From assembly GCA_037178625.1 (NCBI GenBank), contig CM074146.1:310001-374000 (forward strand): DNA of 64,000 bases, in the 5' to 3' direction. Within the stretch, counting starts at the first letter, position 1. Each line of letters begins with the position of its first letter. The position numbers and the translations under genes were made by a program. This stretch comes from Skeletonema tropicum. Taxonomy: Eukaryota > Bacillariophyta > Thalassiosirophyceae > Thalassiosirales > Thalassiosiraceae. A model generated the notes under the pieces. That model ran no database searches and had not been told where the DNA came from. It was given only the letters and a program-made list of their open reading frames with translations. Shown one piece after another: positions 37,727-50,762 of the stretch.

Positions 37727-38789
37727 CAAGGCCAAGGTGGTTCTGCTCTACTTCCTACCTTCAATGCCGCAGGTAGCCAAGTTATGCAGGGGAAGGGGAC
37801 CAACAAGTCAGCAGCAGAGAGGAGCGCATACCGCAACGAAGTCGCACAGGGTATGCTCAACAGATTACTCTCGAAGAACTCAAGTAATATGCATAACGAC
37901 AAACTATTATGGACAATTACAAAGCAAAGAAGAGTGTGTTCAAGGAAGGCTATGTCACTGTTAATTCTAGTGATCCCCCATCCTTGACATCATAGGATAA
38001 GAGTAACGGTAGAAAGCGTGTCATTTCTGATTTGAGGGATTACAGATCAACCATACACGCACTAGTTAAAGATTGGGAAAAGGAAGAGAATCTTGATCAG
38101 CTGTTGCAAGAATATGGGTCACAATATCAAAACGAGGCAAGTTTAAAGGTTATATGGACACCATAATGAAGAATTTCAGAGCAAAGAAGGGAGAATTCAA
38201 GGACACGTGGTATGCAAAAAAGGATGGTATTCACAGCAAAGAATATTCACTACTGTACAAACTGATGTTGAATGATGACATTGTTGATGTGAGTAGAACT
38301 ATTGATTGCACATTCTTCTTTTGTATCTGTTGCTGACACTTGCTGCTTCTGGTTCGCTTTTGCAGATGACAGTTGCAGAAGTCCATGCTAGTCACCAATT
38401 GTTTGCAATGTATCCCTTAAATGAATTCAAAAAAAATACTACAAGGATATGAAGGATATCGCAGACAAGGCGAAAGCAAGGCTCAAGTCCAATACCCAAA
38501 CAATGAACAAACATTTTAAAACCTGGAGTCAATCGGATCCAAAGACAAGTCAAGCTAATTATTTCTGGGACGAACAAGATGCTAGCACCTTTTTAGAAAA
38601 TGATGTGAAAAGTGGAAAAGTAGATGAGATGAGTAAAAAAGAGTTGTGGGCAAGCAGTCCAGCATACATGAAGTTCAATAAAACAGTATTCCGTAAACAT
38701 GTCTACCAAGAAGAGTCTAGGCAGCGAGGTGGCGTGCATTGGCAAGTAAAGAGAATACTACAACTACATTACTCCCCCCCCCTACTTTA
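37727..38789 (+). pseudogene. degraded gene of unknown function with a recognisable intron
   Basis: Coding-like sequence in successive frames. 37727-37905 reads SAAERSAYRNEVAQGMLNRL. After a frame change near 37909 it reads MDNYKAKKSVFKEG, then an in-frame TAG near 37990, then NGRKRVISDLRDYRSTIHAL and DQLLQEYGSQYQNE. After a further shift near 38135 it reads GYMDTIMKNFRAKKGEF to DDIVD. A GT-AG intron fits at 38289-38365 (GTGAGT ... TTTTGCAG). After it, MTVAEVHASHQLFAMYPLNE is broken by a 1-nt shift in an A8 run, then continues to about 38787. Several independent disruptions indicate a pseudogene rather than sequencing error. I do not recognise the family. Confidence 0.55.
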
Positions 38790-38793
38790 ACAC

Positions 38794-39294
38794 TTACAAA
38801 TTACTTGAGTCAAAGTCCTTCACATCCATCAACCCGTCTACAAACTCGTTTTCTTCGTTAGGTGCAGACCTTCTTGCGGCCGCGGCCTCGAGAGAAGTCA
38901 TTCCTCTTTCTTTCTCAACCTTCAACTTCTTCCCCCTCTCTTGACGAACTCCCTCCGTGTAAAACTCCTGTGTGTCCATCTCATTCAGATCAGCAACATC
39001 ATCTGAATCGTCAAAGACTGTACCAACTTCACTGAAAAGATCCTTAGTCGCCACTGCAGCGGCATAGTGAACTGGGCTACGATTTGCATCACTTGAGCTA
39101 TCTCTGCTGTCCCTGCTGCGACTGCGACTGCGACTGCTACTGCGGTTGCGGCTGGAGCCCCTGCTGCGTCTATCTTCAAGGTCTCCTCTTTCGCCCGAAG
39201 ACGAAGGCAGCGGCCACCTGGCGGGGGGAATAATTTTTTTGCCGACACTAACGATAACGATAGATTGCAAAAGCTGACCTTTTATTTGTTTCAC
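38794..39294 (-). pseudogene. 3' fragment of an RS-domain protein
   Basis: An open frame of up to 166 codons with no ATG before its middle. It contains an Arg/Ser dipeptide stretch (RNRSSSRSRSRSRDSRDSSS) typical of splicing-associated proteins, then an acidic/basic C-terminus ending DVKDFDSSNL. On the minus strand a possible 3' splice site CCCCGCCAG lies just before GTGGCCGCTGCC, so the true exon may begin near 39220. Upstream, the sequence becomes the fold-back arm at about 39300, so the 5' part of this gene was lost or displaced by that repeat. Confidence 0.5.
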
Positions 39295-39815
39295 CCGTAA
39301 CTAAGTTCATTGACGGCGCTGATCGATGCTTCGTTCTTCAGCGAAGCGTTCTTAGGCGAGCACTGTTTATTTGTGGATGCGCCCGTAACTATTGTCATGG
39401 ATTTTACCCGATCGATGTTGAAGTGTGTTTTTGGATCTTTGACGTACCAACTGGAATTGATGGTGTGGATTAAAATGTCGCTTTTTCGCGAGGGCTTTGC
39501 CCGAGCAGTGATTGCTACTTAGACAGCAATAATGGTACTAATCAATAGAGCTTCAAAAGAGCTTTCGATTGGTGGTCAAGTTTTCGATTTTGATGATTTT
39601 GACTTTTGCTGTGAAAGTCTGGATGTCAACTGTCCCTGTCAGTGACTTTCTTGCCCTGTTTCTGACCGAGACGATCTGTAACAAGTCCTCCAATCAAGCT
39701 GATTACACGGCTACTCGATAGAGCTCACTCCCAGCTTTCCAAAACGCCGCTTATCGTCCTCATTGGCCGCGTAGGAGACAAGATATCGGCCATTGTTCAG
39801 CTCGTGTAGGGTGAG
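39295..39815. repeat. dispersed single arm of the array fold-back element, inverted
   Basis: This matches, in reverse complement, the left arm of the array spacers. Going leftwards from 39815 it has ATATCGGCCATT, GGCCGCGTAGGAGACAAGAT, CGGCTACTCGATAGAGCTC, ATCAATAGAGCTTC and GCGAGGGCTTTGCCCGAGCA (near 39487). GTTCATTGACGGCGC at about 39306 also matches, in complement, the right-edge spacer near 33365. It lies outside the array with no gene copy attached, so the element is a family of its own and not merely part of the unit. Confidence 0.7.
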
Positions 39816-39990
39816 TTGAAGTAGTGGAGAAGGTGGTGCCGGATACTTAAGCAAGTTCTTGATATCAAGATGCCCGACTCAAACCTACATCATGACGTCA
39901 CCATCTCAAAAAGTGCGGGACAGCTCTCCAACGAAACATCATCACTTTGACCACGGGAACCCTTTGACTTTGATTCTCTCAATGATCATT

Positions 39991-40022
39991 CCGCCGCCCG
40001 CCGCCCGCCGCCCGCCGCCCGC
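39991..40022. repeat. (CCGCCCG)n microsatellite
   Basis: Four to five copies of CCGCCCG, just upstream of the second giant gene. Confidence 0.85.
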
Positions 40023-40056
40023 AGCGCGAAGCAAGTGACTGCCATGTTCATTCTGA

Positions 40057-43000
40057 ATGCTGGCTGTCAATACTACTAAGTACTCTCCTCCTCTGAAGAA
40101 CATCGTCATATCATGCAGAGACGTAACATGTAATATAATAATTCACTTCACCGCCGCCACTGACACTGACTCGAAAATAATCCTAAATTTCAAAAAAATA
40201 ATCATGCGGCTCCATCGCCATGGACAAACACGAGACACAACAACCACTTCCTCCACCACTACTACTATCACGTTAACGTTACTTCGACTCGTCTACCAAC
40301 TACTATGGGCGACTACTCGTGTTCTGGTTCCGTTATTCGTTTTGCAGGACTCATTATTTTCAGTACTGAAGAAATCATGGCCACTGAATATTAGTGATGT
40401 CTGCCGTCATACGAATCATGATGTAGTAGGATCATTCTATTATTACGTACCGCCATGTTATGATGACAGTACTGTCCAATCAGACGACGGCAGAGGAAGA
40501 AACTATCGTTATAAATATCGATATCATCATCATCATGATAATCATTGTACTCGAAATTACTGGTGGATCTCGTTCATTTCGGTAGCATCGGCCTTTTCAC
40601 CGCCGCCGCCAGTAGTAGTATCTTCTGTCAATCATCATAATCGTGGGTCGAATCATAATAATTTCTTCGTCAAGGATCTTGCCAAGTATTCGCATTTCGA
40701 TGATGGTCCAACAACAATATCTAATAATCGACGAAGAAAAAGAAGGGTGGAGGATCGTACACGATTGTTAGTATCGCAATCGCAGCAACCAGAGAATGAG
40801 GCTGATGATGATCCTCCTCCTGATTGGCGGCAATATCCAGATGAAGAAGATCCATCACAGCAAAAAGAAGTAATCGAGAGGGAGAAATTGAATTATCTAG
40901 CATTGGCCAAGGAAGCGCATTCCAAATTCTTTGTAGATCAAATATCACAGGAGGAGTATGTTCGTTTGGCCTTGATGGCTTGGAATGATGCCTATGGTGG
41001 AAGTGATGATGATAACGGTAGTGGAAGTGATGATGTACAATCATCATTGATACGACAACAACGTGGCAACGATGATAATGGTCAATTATTTGAGACCACG
41101 TCGCAGAGCAAATCAGCAGCATTCCAACAACCATCACCATTGAAAAGTAGGAGTACACCCAACAACATAGACATGGGCTTGGGAGGTACGTCAACAAAAG
41201 GAGGAGCTTTTGCCACCAACAACAGTAGCAACAGTAGCAGTAGCAACAGTAGCAGTAGCAAAGAAGTTGGTGAATCACAGACATTTGTTTCCAAAACATC
41301 ATCATTCTCTTTGTCATCATCTCCGCAACCGTTGAAGGGGGCTTCTAGTGCAAACAAGAGTAGTAGTAGTTCAGTCTCATCCAAAAAATTACCATCATTA
41401 GCTCCGCAGCAGCCACTGTCGCAACAAAAAAGAAGAAGTAGAAATGACAGCAAACTGAACAACGAGGACAAGGGCAACAATAGTAACAGCAGCAACAACA
41501 ACAATCCATTCGAATTATTTGAAGGATTGGGAGCAAAAATATTTGGTAAATCCAAACAACGACCAACTCCATCCACATCCTTGATTGGAGGATTGGGACT
41601 GTTGAATAATGAATATATTGATGAGGAGAGTAGTATCCCATATGGATTGAGGGTTGGTACTGGAGAAAAGGGGGGTAGTAGTAGTAGTAGTAGTAGTAGT
41701 GGGAATGGAGTGAAAAATGTTGATGTTGGAGGTACAAGTGCTAGTAGTTTTGGTGGGGGTAGAGGGGGAGTTAATGAGATGGAAAAGGATTTCATGCCAT
41801 CTCCTCCTCCTGTAGTATCAAAGGGGATGCAGCAGCAGCAGCAACAACAACAGCAGATGATGATGATGATGAAGAGGGAGAACTTAAAGGGTGTTACATC
41901 TGTTAGTGGCACTGCTGCTGATAGTTCAAAGAAGTTAGTGAGCAAGGGAGGGCAATTTCAACCATCACTTACAAAACAGGCATTCAATACTACGCCCAAC
42001 CCAGTCACATTCAAAAAGGGGTTGGTGGGAAACAATAAGATTGGAAAGGGAGTATTGGCTAGCAAAAAGATGATGCCTACTCCAACCAAGAAGATGTCGA
42101 CATTTGTCACCAAAGCTCCACTGCAACAACAGCAACCACCATCATCATCATCGTCGGTACTAAAATCTATTGACAAAAACAAGGAAGAAATCGCACGGAC
42201 AAAATCATGGATTGAAGATGAGAAGAGATTAGGTGATGTAAGGAAGAAAGTTGCCGAGATTCAGGGTGGTACAACAGTGCCTATTACGAATGATTTGACG
42301 AATCCACCATTACAATTTGGGGTGGAGGTGAGGGACGTTGAGGAAACCAAGAAGAAGGCAGCCGTAGAAGAAGAGGAGGCTTCATCTTTTCAAGGCGTCT
42401 CGTCGGCAGTAAATGTGGAGTCCATCGTTGCTACCGAAGCCGCTGATGCGATTGGGAATGAATCACATGAAGATTGGGTACAAGAGCAAAATCGATTAGC
42501 ACAGGAACGAGCTGCTGCGCGTATAGCACAAGATCTTGCCACGAAGGAGGTCGACGAGGTGCCAACTGTTGTCGACCCTGCTTATGCTGCGACAGGAATT
42601 GGCAAGCATGAGGAAGATACCACTGACGATCTACCAGATGATTGGATACAAGAGCAAAATAAATTGGCACAGCAACGAACTGCTGAACGGATGGAGCTAG
42701 AGAAACAAAGACAAACGGAAGCTGCCGCGGCGGCTGCAGCGATGGCACAAGAAGAGAGGAGATTAAAAGCACATGCTGAAGCAGAGGCAAAAATGCAAAG
42801 TGATATATTGAACCAAACCACAAAGCAGTCAAACGTCGTCAATAAGAGAAAAATGACTGAAATGGAGAAGCCCCGCAGCGAGCAAATCCCCAACAGCAAT
42901 TATTGGTTGGTCGAACAAAACCGAGTGGTGGAAGAACGGCAAAAAGCCAGAGTTGTTGCAAAGGAGGCTGCTGCTGGTGTTCCATTGAAAGGCAGTGATG

Positions 43001-46000
43001 GAGCAGCATTTAGATTGGAACAGCCTATCGTGTCTCCCAAGACTGCACCGAGAAGATTTGAGGTTGCAAACAGTGGGAAAGGAATGCCAGTGAAAGCAGT
43101 TTCGCTGAAGGGCAACGAGCCGCAATTCCCTGTCCGGCCGGATGTGCAACAGCAGCCAAATGTAGAGCCAGTAGTGACTTCAACACGGTCGGATGGAGCC
43201 AAGATTCCAACTACTCTGAGAGGCTCAAATGAGAGTAGGATGATTGAAAAGGGATTTGTGCCATTCACGGGCCCCACTTCTACACAGGAACTCAATTCTC
43301 GTTCCACTTCTCCACCGAACCCACCACAGAGTGCGCAGCAAGTAGTCGCGCCAGCGATTCCAATGAACAAAATCGAGCCCTCAGTAGCAAGTAAAATGAT
43401 GGCACCAATGATTCAGAAGGAAGAAATTGGAAGGCGCAGCTTGGACTTGGCAGAAGCTGAGGCATGGGCAGGGTCTCTCGATGATATCGATGTTTCATCT
43501 CTGCCAGTGATTCGCGTGCGGAACAGAATATGCTCCAGCCTGTATGGGACTACACACCAAGTATTACTCTTTCTTCCCAAGGAAGATGGAGGGTTTGAAA
43601 TACTTCCGTGTGTTGCAAAACGTCCGTGGACAATAGCAGAACTTTACGCAAACGTCCCTTCCAAAGTTTTAGCGTTCGAGGAACAGCAATCTGAATCTGC
43701 CTTTGATGAGTTGATACCACCAGAACCTTGGGAGGTAGACTACAATGCGAAATCAGTTCGTCGTTATTGGGAAGTAGAAATCCACTGCAACAAAAAATTT
43801 CAGCAGAAGAAGGAGCTGTACGGCAGGCTGCAGATGCAAGCGCTGAATGATAAGAAGCAAAAAGAGGCGAACGGGGATGACAGTGATGGAGTAGATGAGG
43901 TTAGCTTTGCTATTCGTGTCGCTGAAGTTGCTACTCCCAAATTTTACGATGTTTATCCTGACGATGGCAGTGGTGGTACCAATGAAGATGACATTATTCC
44001 TGAGTACGGTTTGTTCGGCCAGGATGTGTGGAATAAAACCATTGAGTTTGGCCATGATTGGTTAGTATATGAGAGCAAATTGGAGGTTAACGAATTGACT
44101 CTCCTCGATGCAATGATGATGCAGCATGAGATCAACAAACAATTTCTTGAAGATGGTTATCAGGTTCATCATCTCTATGGGATTCAGCAGGCTATGAAAT
44201 TACCAGACGCATTTGGTTTTGGGGATGTTCTTGATGTTATCTTTCGTTCTCTCCTTGAAAATATTGCATTCCTTGCGTCTTGTAATGTGGTCCACAGAAA
44301 GTGTAAGCAGTGTCATTAGTCTGTCATGCTTTTTTGGTTTGAAGGCGTAACTAACAATTTCACCAACTGTTCCGGTCTTGCAGTGAATCCAAGCAACGTC
44401 ATATGCGATGAAGACAATGGACGTCTCAGGATAATCAATTTTGGAGATGCAGTCGATCTCGATCCAAAAGAAACAGTGCGAGTGGGGCTGGACAATGATA
44501 CTCTCGAGTCAAATGCACCAGGTGCAATAGCAAATAGCCTAGCAGCTGATGTATTTTCAGTTGCATTATTAGTATGCGAGCTGTTGTTTGACTTCGACGA
44601 GGCGACTTTCACTGCGCAGATCAAAGAGGTTGGATACGACTTGGACGCATGGCTTCAACGGACACTGACAGCCGATGAACGTCCACTAGGGCTAGATGAA
44701 GCATTGTGGTATTTGTCTGAACGACGGGGACTTTGGGCTTTGTTGAAGTCGATGATCAAACCAAATCCGTTGAGACGCAAAATTACATCAGCCTCATTGC
44801 AGCAGTTCAACGAAATCATAGCCCTGAAGGATGGGAAAATCGAGGAAACAGATCAAATCTTGGCCGGAGGTGATGAGTCATTCCTAAACTCAGTATTATT
44901 TCCTTCAGGGAGTGACAGCAGTTTACCTGGAAATGCCAATATTTCATCGGCAACAAAAGCACCAGCGGCCAATATTGACGACATTCCACAAACTCAGTAT
45001 ACTTCCTCATTACCTCGAGCATCGCTCTCGTCGTCTGTCCTCAGTGAACTCGCAGAACAAATGAATGAAGGCGCCGACGAACAGAACCAGAGTACTCGGG
45101 AAGAGGGGCCCAACTCAAAGCCAAAAATGCAAAATCCAGCACACACCGCAAGTTCGTCAAATAGTGATACATACAATGATATCACTCGAGCCACTTTCAC
45201 ACCTGCGAGAACATCAAAATTGACTGCAATGCTAGCCCCTAAATCAAGAGACTCTGTTGCGCAGAAACAGCTCAATCTTCCAGAACAACAAAGTGGTAAC
45301 TATTACGATATTACTAGGGCTTCTTTTCAAAGAGTGTCGCCTCAACCTATGGCACTCACGGCGTCTCAACTATATGCGTTATTGAGAGAGAGTGGGGCTG
45401 CAGGAATTCCCCCGCAATTTGACTATGATTTGACACAGTCGGGTTACATCCCAGAATCAAACATTGGACAATCAGGCTACATAGGCAAGAATATCGTACT
45501 GCCTCAGAGGGTGATCTCGGCGAATTTACCTCGTGGGTACGTCCCTGATCGACCTACTGAATCCATCAGTCAAGAGGCCTATGAGGAAGTTGAACAGTGG
45601 CTTGTATCTCGTCTACCCCGTCTTCAGAAGGCGGATGTGTCAAATTACTGCTGGTCCCTGATTGACGACGGTTTTGATTCAGCAGAAATGCTTGAAGAGA
45701 TAGAATTTGATGACCTGCACTTCATGAAAAAAGCACACCAAAGAGCACTGGCAAAGGCGCTGTCCCAGGAGATTAATTCTGTGCCCGAGGAAGCAGTTTC
45801 TCAATCTATTGATCAATCGTCACCGAAAAAGGTCTACAAAGTCGAAGAGGCGCTTGGACAGGCAGCTCGGAAAGGTATCGAGGCGTTAGTGGCTGCAAGC
45901 AAAACTGATAATCAACAGAAGCCTGACGATCGAAAGCAAATGCTAGAGCGATTTAAAGCATACGAAGCTAAGATTGCCGCCGAAAAGGCAGAGACTGAAC

Positions 46001-46557
46001 GCAAAATTGCAGAAGTAGAAAAGAGGATGCAAGCAGAGAGAAGTGCTAAAGCTAGGGAGGAAAGGGAGTTGAAAGCAGTTCAAGATAGAATCGAAGCAGA
46101 GTTGCAAAGTAAAGCCCAGAAGGAACAAAGGCTGAGAGAGCTAGAGAAAGAAGTGGTGAGTCATGCTAAAGCTGAGGACGAAAGAGAGCTGAAAGAATTA
46201 CAAGATAGAAGTAAGACAGAGTTGCAAATCAAAGCCGAGGAGGGCCGCCAATCAGAAGAGCGAGGGAAAGAAATGGAGAAGCAAGTTACGACTGAGCATG
46301 ATACTGATACAAATTGGATACAGGAGCAGAATCGACTTGCTGAGGAGAGAAATCTTGCGAGGCTGGCAAGAGAGAAAGGCTTCAAACTAGGACAGAATGA
46401 AAGTATTGCGAAGAAGTCAAGGTTGGCTAATCTCATCGAAAAGGCTGAAAAGGCTCCAGAAGTATCTTTTGAGGTTGAGGGCATGACAGCAGATGAAGCC
46501 GAGATGGTGCGAAAGACTAGATTGAATGGGCCTACGAAAAGAAGAAGAAGTGAATAA
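40057..46557 (+). CDS. second giant repeat-rich SAM-domain protein with a pseudokinase-like region
   Basis: Two exons, 40057-44302 and 44384-46557, encode about 2139 aa. The 81-nt intron (GTAAGC ... TCTTGCAG, with a CTAAC branch-site-like word) is supported because splicing yields VVHRKLNPSNVICDE, a kinase catalytic-loop pattern. The N-terminus is uncertain: residues 1-176 look weakly coding, while VASAFSPPP at 176-184 is a good diatom plastid cleavage motif, so an unseen 5' intron is likely. Next comes a Ser/Asn/Gln-rich region, then NW/DW(I/V)QEQNxLAxxR repeats (about residues 805, 860 and 2058). A kinase-like domain spans about 1148-1640: a VAK lysine is present, but HRD reads HRK and DFG reads NFG. 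DITRA motifs follow, a SAM-like domain at about 1814-1876 (EQWLVSRLPRL, DDGFDSAEML, LHFMKKAHQRALAKAL), a coiled coil, and EGMTADEAEMVRKTRL near the end. The kinase part recalls plastid STN7/STN8-type kinases (IINFGDAVDL ... AADVFSVALLVCEL); that is tentative. It shares modules with the giant gene at 3884-10885. Confidence 0.75.
44303..44383 (+). other. intron of the second giant gene
   Basis: 81 nt, donor T|GTAAGC, acceptor TCTTGCAG|TG, with GTAACTAAC about 30 nt before the acceptor. Exon phases agree (4246 + 2174 nt = 2140 codons). Confidence 0.85.
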
Positions 46558-47510
46558 AGTCACATCTAACACCGAAAAAAGAAAGAAATGAAACAAATCA
46601 TATATAGTTTTTGTTCACTTCATATTCACTCAAACATACATACGTGTCCATGCATTTAAGTATTTACATAATTGACCCCAAATTTGCATACTTCATTTGA
46701 ATCGTCTATAACAGAAATTTTAAAGTCCGTCTGGTAGGTGGGCCCTCTCAGAGGCGACATCACGTGGTATCGAGGATACTTAATCATTCTGCTGCTGTGA
46801 ATAATCTTTCCACTGGCTTCACTGGCTACTGGTATTGCTTTGGGCCGACCGCGACTGGAACTCCCACTGGTTCGCATTCTCATCATTCCATGGGTTCCGA
46901 TGGATATATATCACTCCCATCCCGGTCTAAACACAACATTATGATGTAGATGTAGTTCTCTCTCTCTCTCTCTCTCGAGCTCCAAATAAAGACTGCTATT
47001 GTCATACGATCTGATTAGGCATGTAATCTGCCTGTTTGGACGATGCAGATCTTCTCAGATGGAAAATTGAGCGTACGTGTAGTAGATAGAAGCTGGTTGA
47101 GCAGCACAAGGTTAGGTCAGACACTTTGTACAAGAACAGAATGATCTGAGTAATAAGTAGCATGTAAAACTGTATCAAGAGATTGACTCTGCACAGTCTC
47201 TTTCAATCTCCTACAGCTACAGCCTCCTACACTCTCACTCTTAATAGGATTCGTATTCGAGGTTGCATGTAACGCAATTTTTGGCCATTAGGTCACCAAA
47301 ATAGGCCGGCAATCCACCACCAAAGTCGACAATTTTTGACAAAAAGTTGTGCTCCAAAGATAAGTAGAAGATCGATCCTCTTGCCTTCAATAGTGCAGCG
47401 GAATACTTTCAACGTACTTGGCATAGTAATTACATGCTGCTGATTTGCGTTTTATACAGCTCTCTGCTCTCTTATTGATCACTATTCACTATCACATCAT
47501 CAATCACATC
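46558..47510. other. intergenic
   Basis: No gene supported. It contains a (TC)n run at 46957-46976 and should hold the 3' end of the second giant gene and the promoter of the next gene. An open frame at 46656-46886 (minus) shows no domain or coding bias. Confidence 0.4.
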
Positions 47511-49063
47511 ATGACGCTATCCAACCTCTCTTTTTTCCTCCTCGCTACCACCACCACAGTCGCCGCGGTTACTCACGAGGACTACTACGACATTCCAGCC
47601 ACCTCACGTCTTGGTCAGTCGCTCCTCCAAAACGCTCGATCTCTCGGCAATAATAATAACGTTCAAGGCACATCATGGCAGGCAGGCTACTCGATCAAAT
47701 TCCACTCTTGCGCTACCGGTGATTACTTTGGCGGGAACAACGACGGCGACGCTGCTCAAGAAGGCAATAATGATGGATTCGTATACAAGCAACGTCTTGC
47801 ACACTTTCAGCTTTGTCCTACCAATACATGTGGATCATCCAAACGTGGATGTAATGATTATGTCACGGATTTGAGTGACTTTGTGGCCATGTATATTCAG
47901 AATAAGATGGAGATGGAGGCGACGGCTTGTGAGAATGTGAGGGAGGGATGTTTTTGTGAGGATGCGACGGATGATGGGGTGAGTAGAGTTTATAGATTTG
48001 ACACGCCTCTCTTTTTGCTCTTTCACACTTGATATGATGTTATCTCAACTTTCTACATCTACACACACAGTGGTGCTACTCAGATTGTTACGCTCAAGCT
48101 GGACTGTCATACTGTGAACAACAACAACAAGATGGAGGAAACAATAATAATAACGAGAACGGGCAATATATTAATCTCCAGGAAGCTGTCTACTGTACCC
48201 AACTTGATGTCAGCGACGAAGCCATGGAATACTATCTTTACAGCAATCAAAACCAGAACAATCAGCAAGAGCAACAACAACAAGACTTGACATTCTTTGT
48301 AGGACCACACTGCCACCACGGTAAAGTCATTCTTGGACTCTTCACGGAAGAAACCTGCTCTATCAAAGCTGCACGTGGGTCCTACGAAACGATGTTCTAT
48401 GGGCAACACCTTCCTCATTCGTCTACTTCCATTATTGAGTCAAAGTGTATGTCTTGCAAGGTGCCCAATGACAATGAGAACGATGCAAACAACATCAATA
48501 ACAACGACAACCAAAACAACCAAAACCAAAATAATAAGAATGGCGACGGTGGTGACATGTATTATTACAAAGATGGGCAAATGTATCAGCAGCAACAACA
48601 GCAGCAGGTATACGAATACGAAGATGAGCCAGAGCAAGTACCAGATGAGGTCACAGAAGCATGCTCATCATTGTATGCACAATCGGCGAAATGCGAGGAA
48701 TCACTTCATGTCAATGGGGTATATCCCGATACTCGAGCTTGCAATTACATTCGTACACTCAAAAAGGATGGCTTTGGCTTCTTTGGTGCACTGAGACGAA
48801 ATAATGTGAATGTCACTCCATCGATTTTAGCTGGTGTGTTTGCTGCCACAACTGTAATGTTTGCAGGTCTCTCTGTGTACTTGTATCGGATGGTGAAGAG
48901 GAGCAATGTCAATGTGAAACTTCTTCACTCACATGATGGAACAGTTGATATGATGAAAATGAAATCAAATTCGGATTCGGGCAGGTTGAGGTTGAGAGAT
49001 AGGATATCAAGATTACAGTTTCGAGATCGAGGTGTACGACGTGAACGTGAGCAAGCTTATTGA
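47511..49063 (+). CDS. type I membrane protein, Cys-rich and Asn/Gln-rich
   Basis: Two exons, 47511-47978 and 48071-49063, encode 486 aa. The 92-nt intron starts GTGAGT and ends CACACACAG, and both exons are in phase. The start is the ATG at 47511; the longer frame opens with TTG. A signal peptide (1-19, LSFFLLATTTTVAA) is followed by an ARSL site at 42-45 resembling the RXL processing motif of diatom silica-associated proteins. The luminal region has many paired Cys (FHSCATGD, CPTNTC, CENVREGCFC, WCYSDCYAQ, CHHGKVILGLF, CMSC) and Asn/Gln-rich tracts. One membrane helix at about 408-432 (ILAGVFAATTVMFAGLSVYL) precedes a basic cytosolic tail. The layout resembles silicanin-type proteins of diatom silica vesicles, but I cannot confirm homology. 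It may belong to a wider stramenopile family of secretory-pathway membrane proteins. Confidence 0.75.
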
Positions 49064-49082
49064 GAGGGTGTAGGATGTCGTT

Positions 49083-49084
<2 letters not shown>

Positions 49085-49122
<38 letters not shown>
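49085..49122. repeat. (AG)19 microsatellite
   Basis: A perfect AG run 22 bp after the stop codon of the type I membrane protein gene, in its probable 3' UTR. Confidence 0.9.
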
Positions 49123-49125
<3 letters not shown>

Positions 49126-49532
49126 CCATACTTAGTCGTAGTAGTAATAATGTAAATGCAATATAGATATAGGCTTTTATTACGTTGTGTGATATCGATG
49201 GCATCATCTTGATATGATATCCAAATTGTTGTGCTTACTTGTACCAACGCGACTGTGTCCAGACGTGCGAGACAACTGAACTAAACGGAAGTTTCTAGCC
49301 ATGCCAATTGCTTCCATTGTAGTATCGCTACACTTCGTGGTGATTTCACCGTCCATACAGATGTGTCAGTGTTAGCGTAGGTTTTGCTCTGCGAGGACTG
49401 CCACATATATTCTGGGTATCGAAATTAGACTCAGGACATCTGATACTTTTGTCCAAACATGCTTTCTAGAGCTAGAGAGAGACAAATTATTCTTTCTCAT
49501 TCGCCTTGAAACACAGACTGCAACCTCTCTCA
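49123..49532. other. intergenic between convergent genes
   Basis: Holds the 3' UTRs of two convergent genes. Nothing else recognised. Confidence 0.4.
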
Positions 49533-50762
49533 TTACGTCCAAAGGGCCAGCATTGACATGAGAATATACCCTGCAATAAAGCAAACGACAACAGGTAGAA
49601 CTGACAGTCGCTCTTCTTTAATAATACGCGCCTCTCCAGGAATGATTTCAAGAGCAGCCACAAAGATGAACGATCCAGAGGTGATACCAACAAATATTGC
49701 CGAGGCAAGGCCGTCGCTGGTAGCATTTGAGATTGCCCACCCGATACAAATTCCTAGCAAGGCTACACCGATGAATATGCCGATGGAGAGGAAGAAGTAC
49801 TTTCGTTTGCGTTTGTCAGTCCAGTAGCCACTGCTGATGAGTTGGTTCCCTAATGCAAATGCAGTGAAACCTTTGTGGAATAAGACAGCTATGAATTCAG
49901 TCTGAAGGGTGGAAACACTATTGGTCGTTCCAATGCCTATTCCTTCTAGGATCGAGTGGATTGATAATGCGATGGTTAGTAAGATCGAGCTAAGAGGTTT
50001 TGCAGCATCAATGATGTGCAAGTGGACGTTGTGGTTATGGCTGCCCTGATTATTTTGACCATGTTCATCATTGTTGTCATCATAATGCTGTAGCAGAACT
50101 TCATGCTCCTCACTACTACTGCTGTCTTCGCCGTCTTTACAAATATAACTAAAACTAGTAGTTTGATTTTGTTGTTCTAAAGCCTTCCCAGCGACGGCCA
50201 TCATTTGCATTTTTTGAGGAAGATGATGATGATGTCGATGTTCATCACTAGACCTTCTTTTGAGCTTGGAGTGTTGTTGGTGATGGTTCATAATTTTGTT
50301 GTCAATCACTCGCTCCAGCGCAAACTCGAGGCAATTCAACAGTATTATAGTCAAGCCTGCGATAGCAAACGCCCATTGAAAGTTGGTGATATCTAACTCT
50401 TCAAACTGCTCGTGGCTGAGGTGAAATCACAACAACATGAAGAGAGAGAGTACAGTGAGTTAAAGTTAGAAATGAATCAGGTTTGATCAGATATGTTCAT
50501 TTCAATCAATAGAAGCACAAGCGATATAGATACATGATGTAATGATATGGATGTGAATGCACATTATTTCAACTCACCAGTCGAAGAGAAGGTGGACAAA
50601 GCCACCAGCAAGAAGCACACCAGCAGAGAAAAGAACACCTGATGTGACATACACCTGCTTCGCTCGCTCCTTCATCACCACCGCTAGCCATGCGCCGAGG
50701 ATGGATACAGCTGTAAAGACGCCCATTGAGAGGGCCTTCCACCCGTCAAGAGTGATTGACAT
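49533..50762 (-). CDS. ZIP-family divalent metal transporter
   Basis: Two exons on the minus strand, 50762-50578 and 50415-49533, encode 355 aa. The 162-nt intron runs GTGAGTTG ... TTCACCTCAG; splicing gives HLLFDCHEQFEELDITNFQW, in frame. ZIP proteins bring Zn, Fe or Mn into the cytosol across plasma or organelle membranes. Visible features: N-terminal helices (ALSMGVFTAVSILGAWLAVV; SGVLFSAGVLLAGGFVHLL), a variable His-rich loop (DEHRHHHHLP and HNHNVHLH), helix 4 with HSILEGIGIG and helix 5 with HKGFTAFALG, which are the metal-binding signature, then three more helices with IPGEAR near the end. The first exon starts at an ATG (50762). A further upstream exon cannot be excluded, but the length fits the family. 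The metal is not predictable from sequence. It is divergent from the gene at 51404. Confidence 0.9.
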